Assembly (NCBI RefSeq): GCF_964340395.1
Contig: NC_135554.1
Location: 12,790,251 to 12,854,250 of the forward strand
Direction of reading: 5' to 3'
Length of the DNA stretch: 64,000 nt
Source: Glandiceps talaboti
Lineage: Eukaryota; Hemichordata; Enteropneusta; Spengelidae
Part shown: in pieces, positions 35,954-47,007 of the stretch
Numbering within the stretch: the stretch's first letter is position 1
How the letters are laid out: the number at the start of each line of letters is the position of its first letter
Translations under genes and position numbers: made by a program
The notes under the pieces: model-generated
Seen by the model: only the letters and a program-made list of their open reading frames with translations
What the model was told of the DNA's origin: nothing
Database searches by the model: none

Positions 35954-36980
35954 GAAAACATTAACCAGTCTCAAAACCTAATGAAATTTTCAACTCCCAT
36001 GGAAAAACTACACATAAACTTCTGCAAATTCCTACTAAATGTGAACTGTAAAGCTGCCAATACAGCTTGCCTTATGGAACTAGGCCGCTACCCCCTACTA
36101 GTATCTGGCCTGACACAAATGTTCAAATATTGGCTAAAGATCTCACAGAAAGCAGAAAATACCCTAACTAAGGAAGCTTACTGTCTGAGTAAAATTCTGG
36201 AGTCCAGTGGAATACAATCATGGGCCACAGGAATGAAGCAAACACTAAAACTCTTGAGTATGGATAAGGTCTGGACAGCTGAACCAAACCATTCTAACAG
36301 TGAAAACCTAATAGCTATATTTAAAGAAAAGTTAAAGTTGCTTCTCCACAAAAATATAATGGACACAATGAAGGACAACAAGGACAAACAATATAAAAAT
36401 AAATTACGTACATATAGACAAATTAAAACGGATATGAACTTTGAAAACTATCTAGAAGACATTAAAAACCCACAATACAGATCAGCAATGACAAAACTTA
36501 GAATTAGTGCACATATTCTACATATATAAACTGGGAGATACACAAACACCACCTTATCAAGCAGGACATGCCCTGTATGTAAACAAGGTGAAATAGAAGA
36601 CGAGGAGCATTTCTTATTACGCTGTACATGATATCAAAATGAAAGGAAAGAACTCTTTAACCAATTAAATATATATTCTGGTTCAAGCATGGAAAATCTC
36701 ATAAAGATTCTCAAAATAAAAGACACAAATAAACTAATTGAAATAGGTACATTTATTCAACAAGGATTCAAAATTCGAGAACACCACTTGAACAAAAATA
36801 TACCAGCTGCCTCGTGATATACATTTGACAATTACATTTACATGTATATGTTGATTTCCACATTGTGAAATTACTCTGTTTTTTGTGTATGGTCAATATA
36901 AGCATTTTCTTTTTTACTTTATTGTACTATACTGATATCTAAAATGATAGATAAGGTTGCAATAAAGATTATTATTATTA
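35954..36980 (+). mobile_element. 5'-truncated CR1/L2/Jockey-like LINE in intron 2 of copy C
   Basis: Sequence absent from copy A lies between GGTTATAC and AATTTGTTTTC. The remaining protein reads LELGRYPLL, a Trp-rich linker, KLRISAH, then, after a TAA, TCPVCKQGEIEDEEHFLLRC with a C-x2-C-H-C zinc motif, typical of the RT C-terminus in CR1/L2/Jockey-type elements. It ends AATAAAGATTATTATTATTA, a short (ATT)n tail. An in-frame TAA at 36,527 and a TGA at about 36,629 show decay. It is in the same orientation as the gene. Confidence 0.8.
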
Positions 36981-37457
36981 CAATTTGTTTTCGAAAACAA
37001 CCAATGTATTATCAATTTAAATCTTCATAACGATGACAGGTGTCAGTGATAGAGATTTAACGAGCTAACCGTTTCATAAAATGACCACTTCTTTTCCGAA
37101 CATAAAGTTACTGTAGATACGCTTTAATCTTTCTGTCAAAAACTGACAAAGTTTCGATTTTCTTTTTTCAAAGCGTTTTAAATAACCCCCTAATTCACTA
37201 AATAACCGACCCAACTGCGTTTTCGGTACAATCATTTAGTATCTGAATATGTCATGTTGTAACAGATCAATATGTATATGTGCGCCTACAATTTACACAA
37301 TAATTATAATGTCTTGTTCCGCTTCTATCTAGAACGTATTCTCTGTGTTACGGGACAATAACTTAGCTCTTAATAAACAAAGTAGCTTCCTCTCGAGTTG
37401 GTAAAACAGAACACGGCATTATATTATAATACATTGACAACAAGAATTCCATTTCAG
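36981..37457. other. Remainder of intron 2 of copy C
   Basis: Collinear with intron 2 of copy A from about 1,655 (GATAGAGATTTAACGAGC, CTTGTTCCGCTTCT), ending in the acceptor ATTTCAG. Confidence 0.7.
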
Positions 37458-37699
37458 AGTGGATCCACTTCGAATCGTCATACTACTGGTTCAGTCACAA
37501 TAGTTTAACAACGTGGCATGAAGCTCGTCGATTCTGTGACAGCATGGATTCTTCTCTAGCTGTGCCCAATGGTAATGTAGAAAATTCCTTCCTAGCAGAG
37601 GCGGCATACAACCGCTCATTTGGAAGTATTACTGATGCATATTATCGTCCAGATACACAACAGACTATGACATGGTTCCTGGGCTGTAATGATATAGAG
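37458..37699 (+). CDS. Copy C exon 3: N-terminal half of C-type lectin domain
   Basis: Same 242-nt length and phases as copy A. WIHFESSYYW, WHEARRFC, SLAVPNGN and FLGCNDIE keep the lectin landmarks. Differences from copy A are few (for example S to R before FC, H to R in YNRSFG), arguing for recent duplication or gene conversion. Confidence 0.8.
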
Positions 37700-37859
37700 G
37701 TGCTAAAACGACTTTATTATATTACTTTTCGTAAACGAGAGTCCATTTTATATTGTCTATAAGCGTTTTCCCAAACAATTACATTCAATGTATATAGATG
37801 TGATGACTTGCTTGTTATGCACGTACACCTGCAATCACTATTATATGTGTGTGTGCATG

Positions 37860-37990
37860 GATGCATACATACATACATACATACATACATACATACATAC
37901 ATACATACATACATACATACATACATACATACACACACACACATACATACATACATACATACATACATACATACATACATACATACATGA
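37860..37990. repeat. (CATA)n microsatellite, intron 3 of copy C
   Basis: Counterpart of 2,512-2,673 with a short (CA)n interruption at about 37,931-37,942. Confidence 0.97.
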
Positions 37991-38032
37991 CTGGCGGACA
38001 GACTGATAGATAATCAATACTTTGTTTATGTT

Positions 38033-38105
38033 TTTGTGTGTGTTTGTGTGTTTGTTTGTTTGTTTGTTTGTTTGTTTGTTTGTTTGTTTGTTTGTTTGTT
38101 TGTTT
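38033..38105. repeat. (TTTG)n microsatellite before exon 4 of copy C
   Basis: Pure TTTG ends 8 bp before the acceptor at 38,112. The TGTC part seen in copy A is missing. Confidence 0.95.
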
Positions 38106-38112
38106 TGTAAAG

Positions 38113-38305
38113 GTTGAAGGTAGTTGGTCTTGTCAAGGTGACCAAGAATATTATCTTCATTGGACTCTTCATGAACCTGATAATGAATTTGAGATAGAGG
38201 ATTGTGTGGCGTACTACTTCATCGTTAGAGATTTTATAACGACTGTTTTTGATGAGCATTGTGAACTACCTAAAGCGTTCATTTGTGAGAAGCCATTTGT
38301 TTCAG
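38113..38305 (+). CDS. Copy C exon 4: C-terminal half of C-type lectin domain
   Basis: This is 193 nt, phase 0 to 1. VEGSWSCQGDQEYYLHW, HEPDN, EDC, FDEHC and FICEKP are conserved with copy A. The loop is EPD as in copy A. Amino-acid changes cluster between the EPD loop and FDEHC (NEFEIEDCVAYYFIVRDFITTV versus copy A), the part of the fold that contacts ligands in typical C-type lectins. Confidence 0.78.
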
Positions 38306-38541
38306 GTTCGTTCATTCATGCATTCGAAATCAACTAAAACAGTATATAGTAAAACTTACTGTCAGACTAAAAGATAATTATTTAAAGATGTACTATGGGT
38401 ATTAGAGTTGGGCATTTTGTTCTGATCGTAACTAATCGACCAACATATTTTCTTTACTTAAAAAAACACAGGTGGAACACATTTACTTAATGTTTTTTTT
38501 ACTATAGCTGTGTGTATCTAGCTCTGGTATATATTTCTAGC

Positions 38542-38542
<1 letters not shown>

Positions 38543-38628
<86 letters not shown>
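38543..38628. repeat. (TA)n tract 1, intron 4 of copy C
   Basis: About 86 bp of TA immediately left of a hairpin. Confidence 0.97.
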
Positions 38629-38632
<4 letters not shown>

Positions 38633-38702
38633 GTTTTTGAAATATGAACAAAATTACATGCTATTGACCATGTAATTTTGTTCATATTTTCAAAACCTGT
38701 AT
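38629..38702. repeat. Near-perfect hairpin between two TA tracts
   Basis: The arm at 38,629-38,661 (ACAGGTTTTTGAAATATGAA...) is the reverse complement of about 38,669-38,702, with a loop of about 8 bp and one or two mismatches. Absent from intron 4 of copy A. Confidence 0.9.
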
Positions 38703-38760
38703 ATAATTCGCTCTACTAACCGTATTGAGCACATTTATGTGGTTATATCAACACACAGTC

Positions 38761-38763
<3 letters not shown>

Positions 38764-38836
<73 letters not shown>
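38764..38836. repeat. (TA)n tract 2, intron 4 of copy C
   Basis: About 73 bp of TA. Confidence 0.97.
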
Positions 38837-38839
<3 letters not shown>

Positions 38840-39190
38840 TTTTGATAACGGCACATTACAAAATCTGTTATGCAAACCACAAACAATATATTAGACATAT
38901 ACTGGGTTGCGCTTTCTATTGAATCTGTAATACATAAAATGCAAAACAGTTGTAAAGGGTCTCCTTTATTCATACAGTAATTTTATTTGCATATGCATTG
39001 TTATTACATTCTTTTGCCCAAGGGTTAGATTGTAATGACGTCATCGGTCCGGGCTTACTAGCCTGCCCTAATTAGATCGCACCCTCAACGGCTGACCTAT
39101 TAGTCTACCCAGGTGTGTATTGTTAAATTTACGGAACAGGATCAGTTTTTTGTGTATATATCATAATCACGATCTTGCATATGTTTAAAG

Positions 39191-39838
39191 ATTCAGTGGA
39201 TTGGATGGTATCAGATGTAACCAAAGAATTGATGACGTCACCTACATTTTCGTCCGAAAGAACTTCTTCAACGAAAGAATCTGATACGGTGAATGGGATG
39301 GCATCAGATGTAACCAAGCAATTGATGACGTCACCGAAATTTTCGTTCGAAGGAACTTCTTCAACGAAAGAATCTGATTCAGTGGATGGAATGGGATCAG
39401 ATGTAATCAAGCAATTGATGACGTCACCTCAATTTTCGTTCGAAGGAACTTCTTCAACGGAAGTATCTGATCACAAAATCGCTACTGACACCAGAATCCG
39501 AACGACGTCCATCAACTTGGCTGAATTCCTAACGTCAGCCGTGGCGTACAATGAGTTACTAACACTCTCAGAGTCACTACCGTTTCGTTCCTTAAATTTA
39601 TCTGAAGTCGCCTCCACTTCAGTCGACAAAGCGGGTATGATAACAAGCAGAGGTTCCAGTCCCGATATGTCTGCTATGTCGACGACAAAGTCAATGCATA
39701 TGTCTTTGACGATGAGGGATTCTAGGAAGAAGTCGACTACAATTTCCAATCAACGGTTAATGAAGTATGGCCAGTTGCAGCCATTTAACAGGAAAACGAA
39801 ACTACGACAAAGTAACCATAAAGGTGTCACTAGATACG
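39191..39838 (+). CDS. Copy C exon 5: stalk with three 31-residue repeats
   Basis: This is 648 nt, phase 1 at both ends. Three tandem 93-nt units (39,191-39,469), each of the form D-S/T-V-x-x-M-x-SDV-x-K-x-LMTSP-x-FS, are followed by the Ser/Thr-rich and basic segments seen in copy A. Copy A has one unit, so stalk length varies by whole units without frame loss. A 9-nt in-frame deletion relative to copy A removes three residues of TRFMIW. Synonymous third-position differences from copy A outnumber what a neutral frame would give by eye. Confidence 0.7.
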
Positions 39839-39986
39839 GTGGGTATACGTATTCAATGAGGTTACTGTAACATTATAGGTACCTGATTACGTTCAATTCA
39901 TTGTGTCTAATTTATTCACATATTAAGTGACATTTGATTCACAAATTTCGATTTTAACGTTCGAATTTTTGTTATTAATGTTATAG

Positions 39987-40099
39987 ATATCGGAATGATT
40001 CTACTTGGAGTATTCTCTCAGCTCGTGCCAATGATAATTGGTGTAACTATCATGGTTTTATTCAACAACGGTAACATTGCTCGAAATAGACAACAATAG
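39987..40099 (+). CDS. Copy C exon 6: transmembrane helix and stop
   Basis: 113 nt, identical in length to copy A, encoding GMILLGVFSQLVPMIIGVTI and a short polar tail ending NRQQ before TAG 40,097-40,099. One residue (S to F) differs within the helix. Confidence 0.72.
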
Positions 40100-40640
40100 A
40101 GAAGATGTCTTTTTTACATCAGCTTAGTAGGCTGTATGAACAGTATTTCAAACCTTTGACTTTGACTTATGATAAATACATTTCTGTACTATAATAAACC
40201 TCATAATGAAGTTCCTTTCTTTTCGGTGTTTACAGCTTTGCATTGCATTAAGTAACTGAATTATTAAATGTTATCACGAATTTGTAATTACTGTGTTTGG
40301 GTTCAGCTTGACTCTGTTTACACACGTCCCCAAACACCATGGGGGTCATGACAATAGGAAGTGTTATCGTATGTCTGGAGATGTCATTCAAGTTGAAGTT
40401 TAGCGTTCTTGTTGTTTTACTAGTATTTCCATGACGCTCACAATTATATAAGACATATTGTTATATTTGGAAGCTCATCTCGTATGCGTGACTTATTGGA
40501 ATTAATGACCACTGTGTCGCTTAGGTTAGACTTAGGTTTTGACTGCCGAGCGGTGAGCATCTCGCCTGGCCCTGACTATACATTTGGAGTAAGACCGAAA
40601 TCGGGGCTTTGATAAATAAAGTCTATGCTCCAATTATACA
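40100..40640 (+). other. 3' UTR of copy C with poly(A) signal
   Basis: AATAAA at 40,615-40,620. It is about 180 bp longer than in copy A because of AT-rich sequence at 40,145-40,300 that copy A lacks. Confidence 0.55.
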
Positions 40641-41424
40641 GCATACATTGTCTCATATGCAGTTTATCGTATTACTACAAGTCTAGCTGATCTAAGTTTT
40701 ATGATAATGTATTGTACACCCCGATAAAAGTTTTCAGGCTGTCAATATGATGTCCTGTGTACTTAACGTTATAATCTACGAAGAGCACAATTGTTGACAT
40801 TGCGTTTCTTGCAGTTTTAAAAGTTGCTGGAAAAGAAGAATTTGAATATTTTCAAAGTATTTGCATAAGTATATAATAGAAAGAAATGCAAATAGTTTAA
40901 AGAAGGAGTGTATTTTAAAATTAATCGATTAAATAAGAATGAGGCTCTGTATACTATTATAATTGCCTTTTTGTATTTCTACAGTCAATTGCAGTAAAGT
41001 AGTTTACTGGCATTTAAACCAGATACCATGACTGTTGTAGCTTATCTACAGACTGTAGAATAAAGTAATATTATTGGAGATTTTGTCCCCTTTTTCTCAT
41101 TTCTCACTTTAACGTCATAAATGTCAGACAGATTGCTGTAGACTACCTCTAGGATAGTGAAATATCGCTTTAAGAAACATTATCATTTGTGATTAAATTA
41201 GTGTCTGCAGACATTCCTGTAGGCCAAACCATTAGTTGCTATTAATTCGTATTAGTGTACTGTTTGTTTTATACAAGATGTGTTCTATTTTTGCTGAAGT
41301 CTGTAAAACAAAGAATATATGTACAAAGATTATTAAATGTCAGCTTTAAATGTTTGACTGTGTTGCCTCAGTTCTTCTCATCCCCATAAAATATTTCATT
41401 TGTTGTTACACAGTCCCGGTTCTG
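40641..41424. other. Conserved downstream flank of copy C, no gene seen
   Basis: Collinear with 5,071-6,058 and 28,460-29,360. Confidence 0.6.
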
Positions 41425-41553
41425 CGACTTTACTTCTGCCCCATGTAAGGCCCATTTCCTTTAACATAGTCACCACTATGTCTTCAGGTAGACATTTTCA
41501 TTTGGATTTTATTTGGCCAGTAGATGTTAGAGATCTTCTGTAGACACAAGACG
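41425..41553 (-). pseudogene. Antisense RTE-like LINE scrap downstream of copy C
   Basis: Shortened version of 6,059-6,298, with an internal deletion between CACCACTATG and TCTTCAGGTAG. Confidence 0.45.
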
Positions 41554-41554
41554 C

Positions 41555-41942
41555 CAGACAAATTCTCTACAACATTTAAACTGCAGCTACTGCAGCAATA
41601 TGAATCCGAGTTTAAAGCGAAATCTTCACAGGAAAGAGGGATTCGAGAGGCAGGGAAATAAACCATGGTGTATCTGCCACTTACTTCAACAATCACAAGA
41701 TTGACGATAATCTAAGATCATTTGTCGCTAGAGGTTGTTTGCAGATCCCACAGTACAAAAGTCTGATGGCCCTATACTATCCAAAGTCTAACACCAAATC
41801 ACATAGAATATGCCATCAGCCTACTGACAAAGTATCTCATAATCACTTTTAGAAAGGAAGTACGAAAGTTAAGCAACTATATTTACCAACAGAGACACAA
41901 TAGAATAGTCGATTTAATCAAGCTTCGGTAAAAAGAGTAATC
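41555..41942 (+). pseudogene. R2-like LINE fragment downstream of copy C
   Basis: It matches 6,299-6,650 but keeps an extra 48 bp reading KLQLLQQYESEF. It lacks the endonuclease portion because a different repeat begins at 41,951. Confidence 0.5.
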
Positions 41943-41950
41943 CTGTAATC

Positions 41951-42830
41951 ATGTATACAGCTACAAAAATACGTGTATCCACAGGAGATGCGATACTGTT
42001 CACGGTTTCCGATATTACAAATATGGTAAGCTTTTAAAGCAATGATCCAGTTGTCACTACTACCCACTAGTGCAGATCTTAATATTACCTCAATGTAAAT
42101 GTATGGTTAATGTGAGCTATATTCCTTTCCGACTCTTCTCCATACTTTTATCTACTGTGCTACCAATTTCATTTAGTCGACACATTTATGTTAAAGTGAC
42201 ACTTTTACACAAACAAGGTGTCCGCATAATGTCCGCATACCATTAATCCATGAAAGAAACTGTCCGCTAATATTCTAACATATCATATAAGAAACTGTCA
42301 GCAGCTTGTTAATCATTTATATGGCACTTTCCCCATCTTGTTACTGTTACGATGCAACCAAATGTGATACCTCGCCTAATTCTGCACCTGCCATTCTGTA
42401 AAGTGTTTGTACAAAATCGACCTTATCGTGGTGGGTTTCTAACACAGTATCTCTAGTTCTCTACCTATCTATCAAAGGCATGTTCTATATTGGTATTTTT
42501 TATGAAAAGACACTCCCAATGGCTTGTCTTTTGAAAAAGGGAGTAGACAATCCTGGTTGCAAAAATGTTTCAGTCTAGAAAATACATATACAAAGGATGC
42601 TCTATGACCACTTCACTGCAAAGTGGCTTGAGCTGAGAAGCAGGTCTCCATATATATTTTGTTCACTGTCTTAACAATGCGCAATGCGTATGTGCACCAT
42701 GGTTAGCAGCAGATGTATGGGTGTGTAAAAACAGAAATGTTGTTCGAATTGGGACTGGAACTTCATCATATTACGATTCATTGCCAGGTTAATGGATTTC
42801 AAAGTTGGGGAAAACATCGGATAACTTGGC
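41951..42830. repeat. Dispersed ~0.9-kb repeat, copy 2
   Basis: Collinear with 31,808-32,745 without its internal duplication. Starts directly at the truncation point of the R2-like fragment. Confidence 0.8.
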
Positions 42831-42866
42831 AGAGATATGCGGGATGGTATTTCTGTATAGAATTTG

Positions 42867-42902
42867 TTAAAGGTATATTATCTGCAACGGGGACTATTTT
42901 TT
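42867..42902 (+). repeat. 36-bp block repeated inverted at 62,965-63,000
   Basis: TTAAAGGTATATTATCTGCA and the following 16 bases are repeated in inverse orientation 20 kb away, with unrelated flanks. Confidence 0.85.
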
Positions 42903-43019
42903 TACTATTTTTATTCTTTTTTTCAATATGATTTTACTTTTACACATGGCATAGCATGTAGAATGACCTCGTGTTCAAAGCCAAACAACCTTCCATAAAT
43001 ATATAAAATGATTATTAAA

Positions 43020-43362
43020 GAATATTAACTACGTTGCTTTTAAAATTGTAAACATTCAAATGCCGCGCAAGAATACATCGACCTTTAAACGACCTATGAC
43101 GTCAGTGCGATATCAAAGTAGACTGCGCATGCTCTATTTCTCCACGAGTTATCGTTATGTTGTTGTCAGAGGAGAGTTGAAATGTGTTGATGACTGGACG
43201 TGACATGGCTTTGCGATGCCACGGCGCGGCTAAAGCTAACTGGAAAGAAACGTGCTCGGATTCGGGAAAACGAGGGGAAAATTAATATTCGAGGGGAGAA
43301 ACATCGTTGGAAGGAAACAGTCGAGATCGCAAGGACGGTAGCAAAATCCCCTGATCGGCAGG
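43020..43362 (+). promoter_or_regulatory. Candidate promoter and first exon of an unrecognised host gene
   Basis: A locally GC-richer stretch has a TGACGTCA site at about 43,098 and CTGCGCATGCTC (NRF1-like) at about 43,125. It is followed by an open, charged region and a perfect donor CAG|GTAAGT after 43,362. The open frame up to the donor (GKKRARIRENEGKINIRG, RWKETVEIARTVAKSPDRQ) has no ATG. ATG-led frames at 43,189 or 43,206 stop within 31 codons, so the exon may be non-coding or my start is wrong. Confidence 0.35.
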
Positions 43363-43783
43363 TAAGTTTTCACAGAGTTAGAATGATCACAACTGTATGT
43401 TGTTGTTTTGACTGAAAATTTGCTGTAGCGTTAGTTTCGATTTTTGAGTGTTTTCATCATTTTTTCATACAAGAACTAAGAAATATTGAAAAGTATCTTT
43501 AAGTCATTCAAAACAGTCAAAATAGCGATGTATCACGAAATGTTGAAACGGGTAACCGTACCTACAGACTAAGTAAGACCATGGCGGTCAGTTGTGAATA
43601 AGATGCCTCATTTGACATGTCGCGTTGCTAAAATTTGTAGCGTGCTCTCGCTGTCTCTTTCAAAATGTTAGTATGCACAGAGTTACTTTATCATTTTGAC
43701 AGCATTGAGGTAGTTTGAGACATCTTTTGGGTCATGAAGGGGTCCCGTAATTATATTCAAGTTTGAAAATGTCAGATTTTGGG

Positions 43784-44359
43784 GGGCAGGCACATAGGCA
43801 TTTGTTTCCCAAGTTATGTCTCAATATTTCTATCAGAATACAATAAAATGTCGGGAGTATCGTAATATTGACGTTTTTAGCCATCTATATATGAAAGGGG
43901 TAAATCACACTTGTTTCTGTGATCGCGCAGGTTCACTCGCTGCGAAAGAAGACACAAGGTATGAAAGGCAGCCACCATTACCGTACATAAATGATAAACA
44001 TGAACTTTCAACCGGCCGTTGTAGTGGGCAAACATTTCGAACATTTTACCTTCCGTCCCTTCCTAGTTCCCAAATTTAATAATCTTCCGATAAATCGTGT
44101 CGTTGATACAATCGGACCATGACTTCCAAAGATATAGACCGATTTCTGACGCCATGTAGGGGAATTGGAGCAGAGAATTTTTTTCTTTCGCGGTGAGTGG
44201 ACCTACGCGATCACAGAAACAAGTGTAATTTTACCCCTTTCATATATAGTTGGCTAAATATGTCAATATCAATGATACATGTATTATCGACATTTTATTG
44301 TATTCTGATAGAAATATTCTGAGACATAACTCGGGAAACAAATGCCTGTGGGCAGGCAA
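43784..44359. repeat. Inverted-repeat (foldback/MITE-like) element, arms ~170 bp
   Basis: Sequence 43,784-43,952 is the reverse complement of about 44,180-44,359 with small indels. Shared blocks include TTCTATCAGAATACAATAAAATGTCG, ATATATGAAAGGGGTAAA and ACTTGTTTCTGTGATC. The middle 227 bp is unique. The frame 43,816-44,079 is inside it and is not a gene. Confidence 0.85.
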
Positions 44360-44704
44360 TGACATAATAACTGAACTTTGTATGCAGATCGGCTCCACAC
44401 GCTGGGTTTGTTTGTGCTGGTGTAGTTTTCCAGAGGTCTGAACGATAGAAAGTTTTTTTTTTTTAAATCAAGGCGGAAAATAAAAACCCAGTGTTACAAT
44501 TATTGCAATTAATTTTGAGTGAAAACCCCGGAAATATAAAAAAGCTTTGGAAAAGTAATAGAAATAAGAAGTTGAACACAAAATAAAACAAATGCACTCT
44601 ATTTCCATTTCAAATTGATTCATAATTATCAAGTTTGCCTATACTATAGCTCATGGATCTATTCTTTCTACATATGGTTGAAAAATTATCTACAGAATAT
44701 TTTC

Positions 44705-44706
<2 letters not shown>

Positions 44707-44744
<38 letters not shown>

Positions 44745-44745
44745 G
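44707..44745. repeat. (AATC)n microsatellite
   Basis: About ten CAAT units. Confidence 0.95.
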
Positions 44746-44922
44746 TTCTATATTACACATATTTGACAACTGGTCTAAACATCCAATACATACATGATGT
44801 AACATGACATTAAATTCACTTTTGTATGCTCAGAATTTTCATCTGAATCTATTCGGGTAAGAGCCTCCTTTTAATAAATTACAGTGTACAGTCTAATGTA
44901 TAAGGGTGCTCGACATAAGACA

Positions 44923-44982
44923 GTACTAAAAACTGGTGAGGGGCTACATGGTACTTGCAGCCCCTCACTTGTTTTCAGTACT
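44923..44982. repeat. Short hairpin, 22-bp arms
   Basis: TACTAAAAACTGGTGAGGGG pairs with CCCCTCACTTGTTTTCAGTA across a loop of about 15 bp with three mismatches. Confidence 0.75.
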
Positions 44983-45196
44983 GGTAAGGACAATACACAA
45001 CAAACTCATTATTGCTCTATAAAATATGACACTATCAAGCCAACAGTAAAGTCAATTATACTTTGTGTTTAGACATCACAGGACAGCATGTGATGGATGC
45101 AAGTGGATTTCCCTAATTTTGGTATTGTATTTTAAAATAACATGTTATGTACATTTGTATACTAAGAATGTCCACCATTTGTTTGTTTCAAAATAG

Positions 45197-45255
45197 GAGC
45201 TGCTGGTATATGTCTTCCATCAACTGTAACTCAGCAAGAAATTGTTTCAAGTAAA
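45197..45255 (+). CDS. Candidate small exon of unrecognised host gene
   Basis: Acceptor AAATAG and donor AAA|GTAAGG bracket 59 nt that read, in phase 1 to 0, AAGICLPSTVTQQEIVSSK. Its phase 0 end fits both the exon-like segment at 45,598 and the one at 59,249. No domain is recognised and no paralog is in the window, so this rests on splice consensus and open frame only. Confidence 0.25.
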
Positions 45256-45597
45256 GTAAGGGAAATTGAATGTATCTGAGATTTCAATGGAATCCAAATT
45301 CAGGTAATGCATCTGGAAAATTAGTATCTGTATGATTTCTACTGTCCTTGGATGTGAAAAGAGGGAAAATATAAATTGATATTTTTAAAAAAAAAATTCA
45401 CTGCATTCACAGTAATGATGACTAGTAGTTGTGTGTCGACACGTCATGTGTGTGTGTGTGTGTGTGTGCGTGTCTGTGTGTAATTATGGTGTACAATGTC
45501 ACATGTAATCGTATGTAATGAGGTATATTACTGTTTCTACCACACCAGATATTAATATCCATATATAATGTGTTATCAATTCTTGTGTACATTTTAG

Positions 45598-45717
45598 TGT
45601 CTGAGAGGTAAGAGTACTACATCAACAACTGTCTTGGGAGTTGAAGGAATCACAACTGGTGATGATGGAGGTGAAAGAGCTGGAGAGGGTGGTGGCGGTG
45701 GTGATCAAAAAGAATGA
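45598..45717 (+). CDS. Candidate terminal exon, Gly/acid-rich
   Basis: After ACATTTTAG, a 120-nt segment in phase 0 reads CLRGKSTTSTTVLGVEGITT and then a Gly/Asp/Glu-rich tail (GDDGGERAGEGGGGGDQKE) to TGA 45,715-45,717. It joins the previous candidate exon in frame. Low-complexity composition makes chance openness possible. Confidence 0.25.
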   Translation, partial: CLRGKSTTSTTVLGVEGITTGDDGGERAGEGGGGGDQKE

Positions 45718-46229
45718 CAGTAGGTAATATTATAAATACATTTTGCTTTGAAGTTTAATGGTTTTCTTTTCACATATGCAACTAATAATTTCTTTACCGT
45801 ACTCCACTTTCAAACATAAAAGTAAATCCTTACAGCTTCTAAATACAGACTGGGATAAAATTGTTCATTGAATTATTTGTACATATGTTCAATACCTTTC
45901 TTAGTATTGACCTCAGACACAAACTGGTGTTAAAGATGTCCAATTTTCCATAGTAAGTATTGAATTGTGTGGTAAAGGACATTACCATTGATGCAATATT
46001 TCATTGAATTTTATTGATCTTGCTTTCACTTTGACCAGGAAAAGTGGAAAGGGAGACATATTGGTAGCCCTAATTGCCACGACAGGGAAAGTCATGCGAA
46101 TAAGAAGGGTGAACTGAAATAGCATGTAAGTAAAATAACACAAATCTACATACAAATTCTTGTTTACTGTCATGTTTTTGAATACGTACAAGTTATAGAA
46201 ATAGTTCATAATTGTACAACATAAAGTAT
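45718..46229. other. Intron-like or intergenic DNA, no gene recognised
   Basis: A segment at 46,040-46,120 between CCAG and CATG|TAAGT resembles an exon but has a stop in each usable frame. Confidence 0.4.
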
Positions 46230-47007
46230 ATATGTTTGCATGCATGTATGTTGTCATATTTGTGTGTATACATTCATGTCTGGTGTCCAAGTCAGTGTAT
46301 GTTATACGTATAATATGTGAGTATGTCTGCATATATATGTTTAGTGTATGTTCATATGTATGCCGTATGCTATGTGTATATATAAGTGTATGTATGTATG
46401 TATGTATGTACGCATGTATGCATGCAGAGACATACAGAAAGACATACAGATACATGATTCCATTTACATCCATATTTATGTATACATGTATGCCCATGTG
46501 TCTGTAGCATACCAGCATGTATACATAACTGTACATACACATACAGTTTGTACACATGTATGCATAATGTTTACACATACATACTCAATGATATGTACGT
46601 ACGTACGTACGTACGTACGTACATACGTAGTACATACATACATACATACATGACAAACACATGTACATGTTGTTATGTATGTATCATGTGTAGGCACTAT
46701 GTATATATCGTATGTATGGATGTATGTGTGGTATCACTGTTTGTATGGGCATATATGGTGTAAAGTCAATATGTATAATATAATACAAGTTTGTACACGT
46801 GTGTACAAACATACTATATAAACAGGGTTCCCATCTCATTTCACCTTTGTTCAAAACAAAATTACCATAGACTCTACAGGGAAACAAAGCCATTTATACC
46901 ACTTTCTTTTACCAAGGTTCCCCAATATTAGCATAAACACTGCATGATAAAGACAAAGACGTTCATAATTTGATCATTCCATACACATGCATATTTATAT
47001 ATACATG
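46230..47007. repeat. Degenerate (TATG)n/(TACG)n/(CATA)n low-complexity DNA
   Basis: Includes (TACG)n at 46,595-46,625. It continues beyond the LTR element at 58,785-59,150, showing the element inserted into it. Open frames here are microsatellite. Confidence 0.85.

Noticed and set aside
35846-36529. A single ORF joining lectin-gene exon 2 end to LINE residues, suggesting a fusion protein
   Set aside because: It starts in the duplicated exon fragment, not the real exon. The conserved donor at 35,864 removes it, and the LINE frame stops at 36,527.
46348-46763. Open frames of VRTY/HTYI residues on both strands
   Set aside because: Degenerate TATG/TACG repeats.
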